Positions 1 through 9,270 of a stretch of 64,000 bases of DNA are shown here, in pieces. Source of the stretch: Actinomycetospora corticicola (GTDB lineage: Bacteria > Actinomycetota > Actinomycetes > Mycobacteriales > Pseudonocardiaceae); assembly GCF_013409505.1 (NCBI RefSeq), contig NZ_JACCBN010000001.1, positions 1,240,001 through 1,304,000 on the forward strand, written 5' to 3'. The position numbers were made by a program, and so were the translations under genes. The notes below the pieces were generated by a model. The model was not told the DNA's origin and ran no database searches. It saw only the letters and a program-made list of their open reading frames with translations. Within the stretch, counting starts at the first letter, position 1. Each line of letters opens with the position of its first letter.

Positions 1-762
1 GCCGGCGGGTTCGGGGACCCGGGTGGCCCGGCGCAGGTCGGCACGAGCGACCTCGCGAGCGAGTGCCGCACGGGCGCGGACGCGAACTCCAAGCTCGACT
101 GCGCGATCGTCGCGGACATCAACTCGATCCAGGGCTACTGGGCCGGCGGTGGCTACGCCCGGGCGGCCTCGGCGGTGCGGGGCGCGCAGCCGACCTACGA
201 GCGGGTCGACACGGTGTTCTTCACCGGCGGGGTGCGGACGGCCTGCGGGTCGGCCGACTCGAGCGCCGGGCCGTTCTACTGCCCGGGCGACAACCTCGTG
301 TACATCGACCTGAGCTTCTACGACCAGCTCCAGCAGCAGTTCGGGGCGCAGGGCGGGCCGCTGGTGAACGCCTACGTGCTCGCCCACGAGTACGGCCACC
401 ACGTGCAGGCCCAGCTCGGCACCGAGGCGAAGGTCCGCTCCCGGCAGGGGGCGACCTCCGACTCGGTCCGCCTCGAGCTGCAGGCCGACTGCTACGCCGG
501 GGTGTGGATGAACCACGCGAGCCAGCCGTCGAACGGTCGGCCCGCGCTCATCGAGGACATCACTCCGGCGGACCTGAGCTCCGCGGTCGACGCCGCGCAG
601 CGGATCGGCGACGACTACATCCAGGGCAAGCTCGGCGGCGGGACGGTCAACCCCGACACCTTCACCCACGGGTCGTCCGACCAGCGCAAGCGCTGGCTCA
701 CCACCGGCTACACCGGCGGCGACCCGACCCGCTGCGACACCTTCGCCACGAACAGTCTCTGA
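1..762 (+). CDS. Neutral zinc metallopeptidase, YpfJ family (5' end outside window)
   Basis: The reading frame is already open at base 1, so the N-terminus is missing; about 253 residues remain. The C-terminal domain carries the zincin motif HEYGHHVQ near visible residue 130, with two zinc-ligand His and the catalytic Glu, and downstream ELQADCYAGVW, whose Glu is the expected third ligand. Conserved FYCPGDNLVYID precedes the zincin helix. This is the pattern of the YpfJ/putative neutral zinc metallopeptidase family, which is usually membrane-anchored or secreted with a variable N-terminus. The physiological substrate is not known. It stops 75 bp before a convergent transporter gene. Confidence 0.85.
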   Translation, partial: AGGFGDPGGPAQVGTSDLASECRTGADANSKLDCAIVADINSIQGYWAGGGYARAASAVRGAQPTYERVDTVFFTGGVRTACGSADSSAGPFYCPGDNLVYIDLSFYDQLQQQFGAQGGPLVNAYVLAHEYGHHVQAQLGTEAKVRSRQGATSDSVRLELQADCYAGVWMNHASQPSNGRPALIEDITPADLSSAVDAAQRIGDDYIQGKLGGGTVNPDTFTHGSSDQRKRWLTTGYTGGDPTRCDTFATNSL

Positions 763-836
763 CGCGCTCCGCGAGGGTCACGTGACGCAGGTTCCGGGGC
801 GCCCGGACCTGCCCCACGTGCACCTCTCGACGGAGG

Positions 837-2372
837 TCAGCGCACCCCACGCATCGCCCGCCGCACCCACGGCGCGAGGGCGAGCAGCACTCCACCGAGC
901 ACCAGGGCCGCGATCCCGATGACGGAGAAGTAGGTGCCCTCCGTCGACGGGTCGTAGAAGCCCGCCATGGTGCCCGCGAGTGTCGAGCCGAGCGACACCG
1001 ACAGGTAGAACAGCGCGACCGACTGCGAGCGGAACGCGTCCGGCCCGATGCGGGTGGACAGCGACAGCCCGACCGGCGACAGGTTCATCTCCGCCAGTGC
1101 GAACACCAGCATGATCAGCACGATCGCGAGCACGGGGGTCGTGTTGCCGGTGCCGCCGGCCCAGGGCAGGAAGAGCAGGAACGCCACGCCCATGCCGCCC
1201 GCGCCGATCGCGAACTTCACCGGCGTCGACGGGCCGCGCTCCCCGAGCCGGGTCCACAGGATCGCGAACAGGGGCGCCAGGACGATCACGAAGAACGGCT
1301 CGAGCGAGTTCACCCACGCGATCGGCATCTCCCAACCGCCGAGCATCCGGTCGAGGCGCTCGTCGGTGTAGAGCGTGACCACCGTGAACTGCTGCTGGAA
1401 CAGCGACCAGAACACGACGCTCGCGAGCCACATCGGGATGTAGGCGCGGGTGCGCGACCGCTCGTCCGCCGACACCTTCGGGCTGCGCAGCAGGAGCGTG
1501 AACAGCGCGATCGCGATCAGAGCCACGACGATCGCCACGGCCGTCGAGAGGTTCTCGGCGGTCAGCACACCGAACACGAACAGCAGGGCGATCACGACGA
1601 CGGCGCCCACGACGATCCCCACCGGACGCTGCCAGGCACCCGGCGTCAGGGGGGTGGGGACCACGTTCGCGGAGGCCGGGAGGTTCTTGCGACCCGTGAC
1701 GTAGATGCCGAGGCCGAGCGCCATCCCGATCGCGGCGAGGCCGAAGGCCCAGTGGAAGCCGATCGTGGTCTGCGCGAGCCCCGTGAGCAGCGGCCCGACC
1801 AGGGCACCGATGTTCACGCCCATGTAGAAGATCGAGAACCCGGCGTCGGCCCGCGGGTCGTCGCGCCGGTAGAGGGAGCCGACGACGGAGGTGGCCGCCG
1901 TCTTCACGCCGCCGGAGCCGAGCGCCACGAGGACGAGGCCGACCACGACGCCGGCGAGCCCCGGGATCAGGGCGAGCGCGATGTGGCCGAGCATGACGGT
2001 GCACGCGGCGAAGAACAGCGTGCGCTCGGCGCCGAGGACGCGGTCGGCGATCCAGGCGCCGCCCACGCACGCGAGGTACACCATCCCGCCGTAGGCGCCG
2101 ATGATGCTGGTCGCGGCCTCCTTGGGCAGGCCCAGCCCGCCCTCGGCCAGCGAGTAGTAGAGGTAGTAGGCCATGACGGCCTGCATGCCGTAGAAGCTGA
2201 ACCGCTCCCACAGCTCCACGGAGAACAGGTTGGCGAGCGCGAGCGGATGGCCGAAGAAGCGGCGGTCCGCCGAGACGTCCTGGCCGGGGTCAGGGGTGTC
2301 GGCCGTCGTCACGCCACCGTCGGCGGGATCGACCGCCTTCGGGTCGTCGGGGTTACCAGGGGTGATGGTCAC
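837..2372 (-). CDS. POT/PTR2-family proton-coupled peptide transporter
   Basis: About 511 residues with many hydrophobic segments. The N-terminal ELWERFSFYGMQA is the PTR2-family signature in the first transmembrane segment, where ExxERFxY residues take part in proton coupling. The family imports di- and tripeptides across the cytoplasmic membrane. I chose the GTG giving VTITPGNPDD; an ATG 105 bp further upstream would run into the promoter region of the divergent lactate permease gene and add a non-hydrophobic, unconserved leader. The roughly 35 polar residues before the first membrane segment are typical. Divergent from lctP, leaving 134 bp for two promoters. Confidence 0.88.
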   Translation of the reverse strand: MTITPGNPDDPKAVDPADGGVTTADTPDPGQDVSADRRFFGHPLALANLFSVELWERFSFYGMQAVMAYYLYYSLAEGGLGLPKEAATSIIGAYGGMVYLACVGGAWIADRVLGAERTLFFAACTVMLGHIALALIPGLAGVVVGLVLVALGSGGVKTAATSVVGSLYRRDDPRADAGFSIFYMGVNIGALVGPLLTGLAQTTIGFHWAFGLAAIGMALGLGIYVTGRKNLPASANVVPTPLTPGAWQRPVGIVVGAVVVIALLFVFGVLTAENLSTAVAIVVALIAIALFTLLLRSPKVSADERSRTRAYIPMWLASVVFWSLFQQQFTVVTLYTDERLDRMLGGWEMPIAWVNSLEPFFVIVLAPLFAILWTRLGERGPSTPVKFAIGAGGMGVAFLLFLPWAGGTGNTTPVLAIVLIMLVFALAEMNLSPVGLSLSTRIGPDAFRSQSVALFYLSVSLGSTLAGTMAGFYDPSTEGTYFSVIGIAALVLGGVLLALAPWVRRAMRGVR

Positions 2373-2451
2373 GGCCCAAGACTGTGACGCACCTGAGAGG
2401 TCCGCACCAGTAGGGCGTCCGAATTCCGTCAGGTGAGTTTCAGGTGGCTCG

Positions 2452-2469
2452 TACCCCTCTGTCGGGGTA
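2452..2469 (+). promoter_or_regulatory. Dyad TACCCC-N6-GGGGTA upstream of lactate permease
   Basis: A perfect 6-bp inverted repeat with 6-nt spacer lies 37 bp upstream of the chosen ATG of the lactate permease gene. The right arm runs into TATGAC, which could serve as a -10 element. It is a candidate operator for regulation of lctP or of the divergent peptide transporter. No regulator gene is adjacent, so the cognate factor is unknown. Confidence 0.35.
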
Positions 2470-2506
2470 TGACCCACGCCACGCTCGCCGACGAGGAGTC
2501 ACCACC

Positions 2507-4183
2507 ATGTACATCCAGCAGTACGCCCCCGTGCTCGGGTCCCTGGCCTGGAGCTCCCTGGTCGCGGCGCTCCCGCTCCTCGTGCTCTTCGTCCTGCTGG
2601 GCGGCCTGCGCGTCCGTGCCTGGCTCGCCTCGATCATCGCCCTGGTCGTCTCGCTGCTGGTCGCGGTCCTGGTGTACGCGATGCCGGTCGGTCAGGCGCT
2701 CCTCGCCGGGACCGAGGGCGCGGTGTTCGGCTTCTTCCCGATCCTCTGGATCGTCATCAACGCCCTCTGGATCTACCGGATGACGGTGCGCACCGGGCAC
2801 TTCGACGTCCTGCGCCGCTCCTTCAGCTCGGTCTCGGACGACCAGCGGGTGCAGGCGATCATCATCGCGTTCGCCTTCGGCGCGCTGCTCGAGGCGCTGG
2901 CGGGCTTCGGCGCCCCGGTGGCCATCTGCACCGTGATGCTCATGGCCGTCAACTTCCCGCCGCTCAAGGCCGCCGTGGTCGCACTCGTGGCCAACACCGC
3001 GCCCGTCGCCTTCGGGGCGATCGCCGTGCCGATCACCACCCTCGCCCAGGTCACGGGGCTGCCCGAGGACATGCTGGGCGCGGTCGTCGGCCGGCAGACC
3101 CCGGTCCTCGCGGTCTTCGTGCCGTTCGTGCTGGTGATGCTCGTGGACGGGGTCCGCGGTCTGCGTGAGACCTGGGGCGTCGCACTGGTCGGCGGGCTGG
3201 TCTTCGCGGTCGCCCAGTTCCTCACGTCGAACTTCCTGTCGGTCCCGCTCACCGACATCGTCGCCTCGCTCCTCTGCGCGGGCGCCGTGGTGCTGGTCGT
3301 GCGCTCCCGGAGCGGCTCCTCGGCGCGGGTCCCGGTCGCGGCGGGCGGCGGGGACCTTCCCGACGACGGGCCGGGTCCGGACGCCGGGCCGGGTCCCGAC
3401 TCCGGGCGCGACGCCGGGTCGGACGCGGCCGCGCGGCACGACTCCACCCGCGACACCGTCCTGGCCTACCTGCCCTACGTGATCATCATCGCGCTCTTCT
3501 CGATCCAGCAGATCCCGGCGGTGAAGTCCGCGCTCGACGCCACCACGGCGAAGTTCCGCTGGCCGGGACTGGACGTGCGCTCGCCGTCGGGAAGCCAGGT
3601 GTCCTCGACCAGCTTCACGTTCAACTGGCTGGCCTCGGCCGGCTCGATCCTGCTCATCGCCGGCCTGATCACGATGCTGGTGCTCCGCGTCGCCCCGCGG
3701 ACGGCCGTGAGTTCCTACGGCCAGACGCTCTCGGAGCTCCGCACGGCGATCGTGACGGTCATGGCCGTCCTCGCGCTGGCCTACGTCATGAACCTCTCGG
3801 GGCAGACGATCACCATCGGGCAGTGGCTCGCGGCCACCGGGGGATTCTTCGCGGTGCTGTCGCCGGTCCTGGGCTGGCTCGGGGTGGCGGTCACCGGGTC
3901 CGACACGTCGTCGAACTCGCTGTTCGGCGCCCTGCAGGTCGCGGCCGCGGAGCGCAGTGGTCTCGACCCGATCCTGCTCGCCGCCGCCAACACCTCCGGC
4001 GGGGTGCTCGGCAAGATGATCTCGCCGCAGAACCTCGCGATCGCCGCCTCCGCCGTGGGCATGGCCGGGCGGGAGGGCGAGATCTTCCGGAAGGTCCTGC
4101 CGTGGAGCCTGCTCTTCCTCGTCGGGATGGCGGTGCTGGTCTACCTGCAGTCGACCCCGGTGCTCGGCTGGATGCTTCCTTAG
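2507..4183 (+). CDS. lctP: L-lactate permease, LctP family
   Basis: 558 residues, the usual family length, with about 13 hydrophobic segments. Family hallmarks are GALLEALAGFGAPVAI near residue 130 and, near the C-terminus, GSDTSSNSLFGALQ and NTSGGVLGKMISPQN. The protein takes up L-lactate (and often glycolate) with protons. The start is ATG 2507, preceded by GAGGAG at 2493-2498. A hydrophilic stretch near residues 283-310, rich in Pro, Asp and Gly, interrupts the core as a likely cytoplasmic loop; it contains one copy of the CCCGACGACGGG motif. No lactate dehydrogenase gene is adjacent, so the permease stands alone here. Confidence 0.92.
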   Translation: MYIQQYAPVLGSLAWSSLVAALPLLVLFVLLGGLRVRAWLASIIALVVSLLVAVLVYAMPVGQALLAGTEGAVFGFFPILWIVINALWIYRMTVRTGHFDVLRRSFSSVSDDQRVQAIIIAFAFGALLEALAGFGAPVAICTVMLMAVNFPPLKAAVVALVANTAPVAFGAIAVPITTLAQVTGLPEDMLGAVVGRQTPVLAVFVPFVLVMLVDGVRGLRETWGVALVGGLVFAVAQFLTSNFLSVPLTDIVASLLCAGAVVLVVRSRSGSSARVPVAAGGGDLPDDGPGPDAGPGPDSGRDAGSDAAARHDSTRDTVLAYLPYVIIIALFSIQQIPAVKSALDATTAKFRWPGLDVRSPSGSQVSSTSFTFNWLASAGSILLIAGLITMLVLRVAPRTAVSSYGQTLSELRTAIVTVMAVLALAYVMNLSGQTITIGQWLAATGGFFAVLSPVLGWLGVAVTGSDTSSNSLFGALQVAAAERSGLDPILLAAANTSGGVLGKMISPQNLAIAASAVGMAGREGEIFRKVLPWSLLFLVGMAVLVYLQSTPVLGWMLP

Positions 4184-4200
4184 GTGGCCTTCGGCCAGGA

Positions 4201-4236
4201 GAGCAGAAAGTGGGGTCATAGGCCCACTTTCTGCTC
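4201..4236. terminator. Bidirectional hairpin terminator between lctP and the convergent gene
   Basis: A 14-bp perfect stem GAGCAGAAAGTGGG / CCCACTTTCTGCTC with an 8-nt loop sits between two convergent genes and includes the stop codon of the minus-strand gene. There is no long T-run, which is common for actinobacterial terminators. It belongs to a family of GAGCA-type hairpins also seen at 25594, 29490 and 32188. Confidence 0.75.
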
Positions 4237-5080
4237 ACCTGCTCCGCACCTGGTGCAGGGCCAGCACCCCGTCCGCCGCGCCCGTCTGTTCCCAGGTCCC
4301 GGACGCCGCCGTCCACGTCCGCCCGTCGTAGCTGACCCGGTCCAGCGCCAGGCGCGTCGAGTGCCCCACCAGCCAGGACGCGATCGCCCAGCCGTTCTCC
4401 GCGTTCTGCGGGCCCGAGAGCCGGGCGTTGCCGAGCTCGGCCCGCGCGAGACCGGCGACGGTGTCCGCGGGCGGCTGCGACAGGTCGAGGTCGGTGCAGG
4501 TCAGCCCGCCCGGGTTCTGGCCGAGGAAGGCGACGGCGAGGGTGCGGGCCTCGGGCTCGTGGTCGGCGTAGGCCTCGGGGAAGCCGCTGCGCTGGACGCG
4601 CTGCGCCGCCTCCGTGACGTCCATGCCGGCCCATCCCGGCGTCGCGAGCAGGGCGTCGTAGAACTTCGTCGACGAGGTCACGGTGTCGAGCAGCTCGGAC
4701 ACGGTGCCCCAGCCCTGTGAGGGCCGCTGCTGGAAGAGGCCGACCGAGTCCCGGTCGCCGCCGCGGAGGTTCGCGAGCGTGGACTCCTGGATGGCCGTGG
4801 CCAGGGCGATCGTGATCGCCCGGTCCGGCGCGCCGAGCTTGCGACCGACCGCCGCGATCGTCGCCGCGTTGTCCATCTGCTCCGGCGACCCGCTCCAGCT
4901 CGACCGCAGGCCCGGGGAGTTCGGGGGAGCGGTGACCGTGCAGGTGGGCCGGGCGAGGGGACCGCTTCCCGAGACCACGACGACCAGCACCACCAGCGCG
5001 AGGAGGACCACGGCGCCCAACGTCGCCGGGAGCAGCCAGCGCGGGCGCGTCCGCGGAAGCTCCGTCACACCGGTCAGCAT
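4235..5080 (-). CDS. Membrane-anchored protein with lysozyme-like/SLT-type region, function unknown
   Basis: 281 residues. One N-terminal transmembrane helix (residues 12-35, a Leu/Val-rich run after RPRW) anchors an extracytoplasmic domain. The segment ITIALATAIQESTLANL followed by DSVGLFQQRPSQGWG resembles the catalytic-Glu helix and following region of lysozyme/transglycosylase-like proteins common in actinobacteria, often annotated only as hypothetical. This suggests a role at the cell wall, but activity is not established. ATG 5080 is used; an in-frame GTG at 5068 is an alternative. It diverges from the TspO-like gene with 24 bp between starts. Confidence 0.7.
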   Translation of the reverse strand: MLTGVTELPRTRPRWLLPATLGAVVLLALVVLVVVVSGSGPLARPTCTVTAPPNSPGLRSSWSGSPEQMDNAATIAAVGRKLGAPDRAITIALATAIQESTLANLRGGDRDSVGLFQQRPSQGWGTVSELLDTVTSSTKFYDALLATPGWAGMDVTEAAQRVQRSGFPEAYADHEPEARTLAVAFLGQNPGGLTCTDLDLSQPPADTVAGLARAELGNARLSGPQNAENGWAIASWLVGHSTRLALDRVSYDGRTWTAASGTWEQTGAADGVLALHQVRSR

Positions 5081-5104
5081 CCCATCCGGGTCGGTTTCGT
5101 CCGG

Positions 5105-5914
5105 GTGACGCCCGGGAATGATGTCTTGGTGACCAAGACATCGGACTCCGTCCGCGCCATCGCGGTGCTGGTGACGGCCGTCGCGCAGTTCATCGTCGGG
5201 TCGATCGGGGGCTCGGGTGCCCTCGGACGGCCGATAGGAGAGGTGTCCGCCTCCCTCGAGACCCCGATCGTCCCCGCGGGCGGGGCCTTCGCCATCTGGG
5301 GCCTCATCTACCTCGGGGTGCTCGTCCTCGCGATCCGCCAGGTGCTGCCCTCGCAGTGGGACCGCCCCGTGCACCGCGCCACCGGCTGGTGGCTGGTCGG
5401 CGCCGCGATCGCCAACATGGCTTGGATCGTGCTCTTCTCCCAGCCCCTGCCCGGCTTCGCCGAGATCGTGATCGTCGCCCTGCTCGTCTGCCTGGCCGTG
5501 GTCCTCGCCCGCCTCGCCACCTTCCCGACGACGGGGGCCGACTTCTGGCTCCTCGCGGTCCCGGTCGCGTTCTACGCGGGCTGGGTGAGCGTCGCGACCG
5601 TCGTCGGCACCGCGGCCACGGGTGTCTGGGCCGGCCTGCCCGGGACCGGCGGCGTCGCGATCCTGCTCGGTGTCGTGATGCTCGTCGTGACCGGTCTGAT
5701 CGCGGCCGTCGTGACGTCCGCCGGTCCGGCCCCGGTCGCGTACGCGCTGTCGGTGCTGTGGGCGCTCGGCGGGATCGTCGTGGCGGGCCGCCCGGTGCTC
5801 GTCGTCATCGCGGCCCTCGTCGCGGCGGCGATCGTGATCGCGGCCGTGGTCCGTCGCCTCCTGGTCGACGGCACCGTCAGGACCCGCACGAAGCAGCCCT
5901 CCCGGGTCGCCTGA
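5105..5914 (+). CDS. TspO/MBR-like (tryptophan-rich sensory protein type) membrane protein
   Basis: 269 residues with about eight hydrophobic helices. The regions PAGGAFAIWGLIYLGVL and TGWWLVGAAIANMAWIVLFSQ match the long actinobacterial TspO-like proteins rather than the classical 160-residue TspO. A membrane role in tetrapyrrole or stress sensing is known for classical TspO; for this longer form the role is inferred. The start is uncertain: GTG 5105 or GTG 5129, the latter lying inside a 23-bp palindrome (5120-5142). A strong hairpin at 5954-5994 probably ends the transcript. Confidence 0.7.
   Translation: MTPGNDVLVTKTSDSVRAIAVLVTAVAQFIVGSIGGSGALGRPIGEVSASLETPIVPAGGAFAIWGLIYLGVLVLAIRQVLPSQWDRPVHRATGWWLVGAAIANMAWIVLFSQPLPGFAEIVIVALLVCLAVVLARLATFPTTGADFWLLAVPVAFYAGWVSVATVVGTAATGVWAGLPGTGGVAILLGVVMLVVTGLIAAVVTSAGPAPVAYALSVLWALGGIVVAGRPVLVVIAALVAAAIVIAAVVRRLLVDGTVRTRTKQPSRVA
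5120..5142. promoter_or_regulatory. Perfect 23-bp palindrome over the TspO-like gene start
   Basis: GATGTCTTGGT and ACCAAGACATC form perfect 11-bp arms around a single G. The size and symmetry fit a dimeric MarR/TetR-type operator. It covers the alternative start GTG 5129 of the TspO-like gene and begins 40 bp from the divergent start at 5080, so a bound repressor could affect both genes. No regulator gene is adjacent. Confidence 0.6.
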
Positions 5915-5953
5915 CCGGCCGCCGCGGCAGGGAGTCATCGCATGATCATCAGG

Positions 5954-5994
5954 CCCTCATCGGTCCGGTCCGGGCCCGACCACACCGATGAGGG
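5954..5994 (+). terminator. Hairpin terminator after the TspO-like gene
   Basis: CCCTCATCGGT and ACCGATGAGGG form an 11-bp perfect stem with a 19-nt loop; with flanking bases the arms extend to about 21 bp with three mismatches (5944-6004). It lies 40 bp after the TspO-like stop and upstream of the next same-strand gene, so it probably separates the two units. The remaining gap to 6150 shows no gene. Confidence 0.7.
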
Positions 5995-6150
5995 TCTGTT
6001 GATCACGCCCCGGGGGGGCGGGAGGATCGCGCCCCGTCGACCGGTCGTCGCGGGCACCTCACAGCGCACGGACACCACCCGGCGGGCGCACAGGGAGCGC
6101 ACAGCAACGGCACACCCGACGGTGAGGGACCGGGGTGATCGTCTGCGCTC

Positions 6151-8049
6151 GTGACCGCCACCCTCACCCGCCCGGCCGCGCCCGCCGGTCGTCGGGAACG
6201 CGCCTGGTTCGGGCCGGCCCTCGCCGGCCTCCTCGCCGTCACGGCGCTGATCGACCTGTGGGACCTCGGTGCCCAGGGCGACGCCAACCCCTTCTACGCG
6301 GCGGCCGTGCAGGCCTCGACGCGCAACCCCGTGGCCTGGCTGTTCGCCGCGGTGGACGCCCCCGGGCTCATCACGGTCGACAAGCCGCCGGCCGACAACT
6401 GGTGGATGGGCCTGTGGGCGAACCTGTTCGGCTTCTCGCCCTGGTCGATGCTCATCCCGCAGGCGCTGCTGGGGATCGGGTCGGTGGCGCTGCTGGTCCT
6501 CGCGGTGCGCCGCTGGAGCGGGGACGTGGCCGCGATCGGGGCGGGCGCGGTGCTCGCGCTGACGCCGGTCGTGGTGATCATGTCGCGGTTCGACGACCCC
6601 GACCCCATGCTCACGTTCCTGCTGGTCGCGGCCGCGTACACGCTCGTCCGCGCGGTGGACGCGGTGACCACCCGGGCCGGGACGGCGTGGTTGGCCGCGA
6701 CCGGCCTGCTCATCGGGCTGGGGTTCCTGGCGAAGATGGGCGTGGCCCTGCTGGTGCTGCCGGCGTTCGCGGTGACCTTCCTCGTGGCGGCCCGGGGCAC
6801 CTGGGGGCGACGGCTGGGCCAGCTCGTCGTCGGGGGCCTCGGGATCGTCGTGGGGGCCGGGTGGTTCCTCGCGCTGGTGTCGCTCTGGCCGGCCTCGGAG
6901 CGTCCGTGGATCGGCGGGTCGGACGACGACTCGCTGCTCCAGCTCGCCGTCGGCTACAACGGGCTCTCCCGCCTGCAGGGCCGTGGCGGCGGGGGACGGC
7001 CCGGCGGCTTCGGTGGCGAGACGCCGGGGCTGGAGCGGCTGTTCACCGGGCAGTTCGCGGGCCAGATCGCGTGGTTGCTGCCGGCGGCCCTGCTCGCCCT
7101 CGTGGCCCTGCTCTGGGTGACCCGCCGGGCCCCGCGCACCGACCGGGTGCGGGCTGCGGCCCTGCTCTGGGGCGGATGGCTGCTGGTCAGCGGCGCGGTG
7201 TTCTCGTTCATGGCCGGGACCGTGCACTCGTACTACACGATCGTCATGGCCCCGGCGGTCGCGGCGCTCGTGGCCGTCGGCGCACGCGAGGCGTGGCAGC
7301 GGCGGGAATCGTTGGGCGCCCGGGTGCTCCTCGCCGTCGGGATCCTCGTCAGCGCCGCGTGGGGATTCGCCCTCCTGGACCGCGCCCCGACCTTCGTGCC
7401 GTGGGTCCGCTGGCTGGTGCTGGTCGCGGGGATCGTCGCGGTGGTCGTGGTGCTCCTCCCGGCGGGCCTCGCACGCCGCGGCGGGGTGATCGCGGCCGTG
7501 GCACTCGGCCTGGTCGGCGCGCTTGGCGGGACCACGGCCTGGGCGGTCGACACGGTGGTCAAGCCGCACACCAGCGCCGACTCCCCGGGGCCGACCGTCC
7601 ACGACGCCCGCTCCACCCACGGCCCGGGCGCGGGGCGCGGGGGACCCCCGGGAGGCTTCGCCGGCTTCGGCGGCCGCACCGACCCGCAGGTCGTGGCGCT
7701 CCTGCGGACCACGACCGACCAGTGGTCGGCGGCCACCCCCACCACGATGGCCGCCGCGAGCCTCGAACTCGCCAGCGGCACCTCGGTGATGGGCCTCGGC
7801 GGGTTCTCGGGCAGCGACCCCGCGCCCACGCTCGCCGCCTTCCAGGCCGACGTCGCCCAGGGGCTCGTCCGCTACTACGTCGTCCCGACGACGACGGGCG
7901 GTTCCGCGGACGCCCGGTACGCCCAGGTCTCCGGGCACTCCGGACGGGGCCGGGCGATCCTGCCGATCCAGGACTGGGTGGCCGCGCACTACCGCGGGAC
8001 CCGGGTGGGTGCGGACACCGTCTACGACCTCGTGGCGCCGCGAGCCTGA
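6151..8049 (+). CDS. Polytopic glycosyltransferase, ArnT/PMT (GT39/GT83)-like
   Basis: 632 residues. After the first transmembrane segment comes LIDLWDLGAQGDANPFYAAAV, and then GLITVDKPP, the usual catalytic-loop signature of actinobacterial and Bacillus YkcB-like membrane mannosyl/arabinosyltransferases, which take sugars from polyprenyl-phosphate donors and act outside the membrane. MSRFDDPDPMLTFL in the next loop also fits. About 12 membrane segments are followed by a soluble C-terminal domain of about 180 residues. Two Gly-rich stretches occur near residues 274-290 and 495-510. The start is GTG 6151. The acceptor cannot be read from sequence. Confidence 0.8.
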   Translation: MTATLTRPAAPAGRRERAWFGPALAGLLAVTALIDLWDLGAQGDANPFYAAAVQASTRNPVAWLFAAVDAPGLITVDKPPADNWWMGLWANLFGFSPWSMLIPQALLGIGSVALLVLAVRRWSGDVAAIGAGAVLALTPVVVIMSRFDDPDPMLTFLLVAAAYTLVRAVDAVTTRAGTAWLAATGLLIGLGFLAKMGVALLVLPAFAVTFLVAARGTWGRRLGQLVVGGLGIVVGAGWFLALVSLWPASERPWIGGSDDDSLLQLAVGYNGLSRLQGRGGGGRPGGFGGETPGLERLFTGQFAGQIAWLLPAALLALVALLWVTRRAPRTDRVRAAALLWGGWLLVSGAVFSFMAGTVHSYYTIVMAPAVAALVAVGAREAWQRRESLGARVLLAVGILVSAAWGFALLDRAPTFVPWVRWLVLVAGIVAVVVVLLPAGLARRGGVIAAVALGLVGALGGTTAWAVDTVVKPHTSADSPGPTVHDARSTHGPGAGRGGPPGGFAGFGGRTDPQVVALLRTTTDQWSAATPTTMAAASLELASGTSVMGLGGFSGSDPAPTLAAFQADVAQGLVRYYVVPTTTGGSADARYAQVSGHSGRGRAILPIQDWVAAHYRGTRVGADTVYDLVAPRA

Positions 8050-8089
8050 TCACCCGCACCGGAGGGCGCGCCTCGACGAAGATCGGGGC

Positions 8090-9247
8090 GTGACCCTCCT
8101 GGCCCTCGCACGGGCGGCGCTCGGGATCGTCGGCGTGCTCGGCACCGTGGCCCTCGCGGTGATCGTGCTCGGCACCTTCCTGCCGCGGGTGCCGGTGATC
8201 GGGTTCCTGGGGTCGTTCGTGTCCGGGCAGTACCCCCTGCACGCGGCACTCGGGGCCCTCGTCGGGCTCGCGGCCGGGGTCGGGCTGCTCGCCCTCGGGG
8301 TCCCGCGCCTCGGCGGGGTGGTGACGACGGTGGGTGCGCTCGCCGTGGTCGGCACCCTCGTCGCGCTCGGGACGCAGGCCGCGGCGGCCCGGGCCGCCGG
8401 GGTGCGGGTGGACTGGGGTCTGGCCCTCACGGCGGTCGACCAGCGGGGCGCCCCGCCGGACCTCGTCGTGGAGTACCAGCCCGGGCTGGAGCTGGCCGTG
8501 CACCTGCCCTCGGGGCCGGGGCCGCACCCGGTGCTGGTGTGGGTGCACGGCGGCAGCTGGGTCCGCGGGACCACGGCGGACCGCGCGCGGGCCAACCGCT
8601 GGTACGCCGACCGGGGGCTCGCCGTGGTGGCGGTGCAGTACCGGCTGCCCGGCGACCCGCCGCTGCCCGGCGCGACCCTCGGCGAGGCGCAGCGCCACGA
8701 CGTCGCCTGCGCGCTCGCGTGGGTCGGCGGACCGGGGGCCGCCCACGGGCTCGACGCGGGCGCGGTGGTCCTCGGGGGCCAGTCCGCCGGGGCGACGCTG
8801 GCGCTCTCGACGACGGCGGCGCTGGTCGGCGTGCCCCGGGCGTCGTTGCCCGCGGGGTGCCCGGCGCCGGCGCCGCGCGCGACCGTCGCGTTCTACCCCG
8901 TCGTCGACATGACGCAGATCGCGCTCGGGCTGCAGGACGCGGTGTTCGGCGGTCCCACCTCCGCGCACCCGGCCCTGACCCGCGCCGCCTCGCCGGGCGA
9001 CCTCGTCGATCCCCGCCTGCCCCCGACGCTGCTGGTGCTCGGGAAAGCCGACAACTTCATCCGGGCCGACCTCGTCCGCGACCTCGACGCCGAGCTCCGC
9101 GCCGCGGGCGTGCCGGGCCGACTGGTCCAGGTGCCCTATGCCGATCACGTCTTCGATCACCCGTACGGCTCACCGGGCGCACAGATCGCCCGGCCCGCCG
9201 TCCTCGCGTTCGTCCGGGAGCGGATCTCGGACCCGTCCGGCCGCTGA
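8090..9247 (+). CDS. Membrane-anchored alpha/beta hydrolase (carboxylesterase type)
   Basis: 385 residues. Three hydrophobic helices occupy about residues 1-105, then an alpha/beta-hydrolase domain: the oxyanion motif HGGSW at about residue 150, nucleophile elbow GGQSAGA near 227, a probable acid in the LVLGKAD region, and His in YADHVFDH near the C-terminus. This order fits the BD-FAE/HSL esterases. The extracytoplasmic or cytoplasmic side of the domain is not determined. The start GTG 8090 puts the first membrane helix directly at the N-terminus; it follows the glycosyltransferase by 40 bp and may share its transcript. Confidence 0.8.
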   Translation: MTLLALARAALGIVGVLGTVALAVIVLGTFLPRVPVIGFLGSFVSGQYPLHAALGALVGLAAGVGLLALGVPRLGGVVTTVGALAVVGTLVALGTQAAAARAAGVRVDWGLALTAVDQRGAPPDLVVEYQPGLELAVHLPSGPGPHPVLVWVHGGSWVRGTTADRARANRWYADRGLAVVAVQYRLPGDPPLPGATLGEAQRHDVACALAWVGGPGAAHGLDAGAVVLGGQSAGATLALSTTAALVGVPRASLPAGCPAPAPRATVAFYPVVDMTQIALGLQDAVFGGPTSAHPALTRAASPGDLVDPRLPPTLLVLGKADNFIRADLVRDLDAELRAAGVPGRLVQVPYADHVFDHPYGSPGAQIARPAVLAFVRERISDPSGR

Positions 9248-9270
9248 CGACGGGCCCCGCGTCGCGTTGC

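Noticed and set aside
2452-2469. CsoR/CstR operator before lctP
   Set aside because: The arms resemble the 55705 dyad, but the spacer is 6 nt rather than 2 and the gene context differs.
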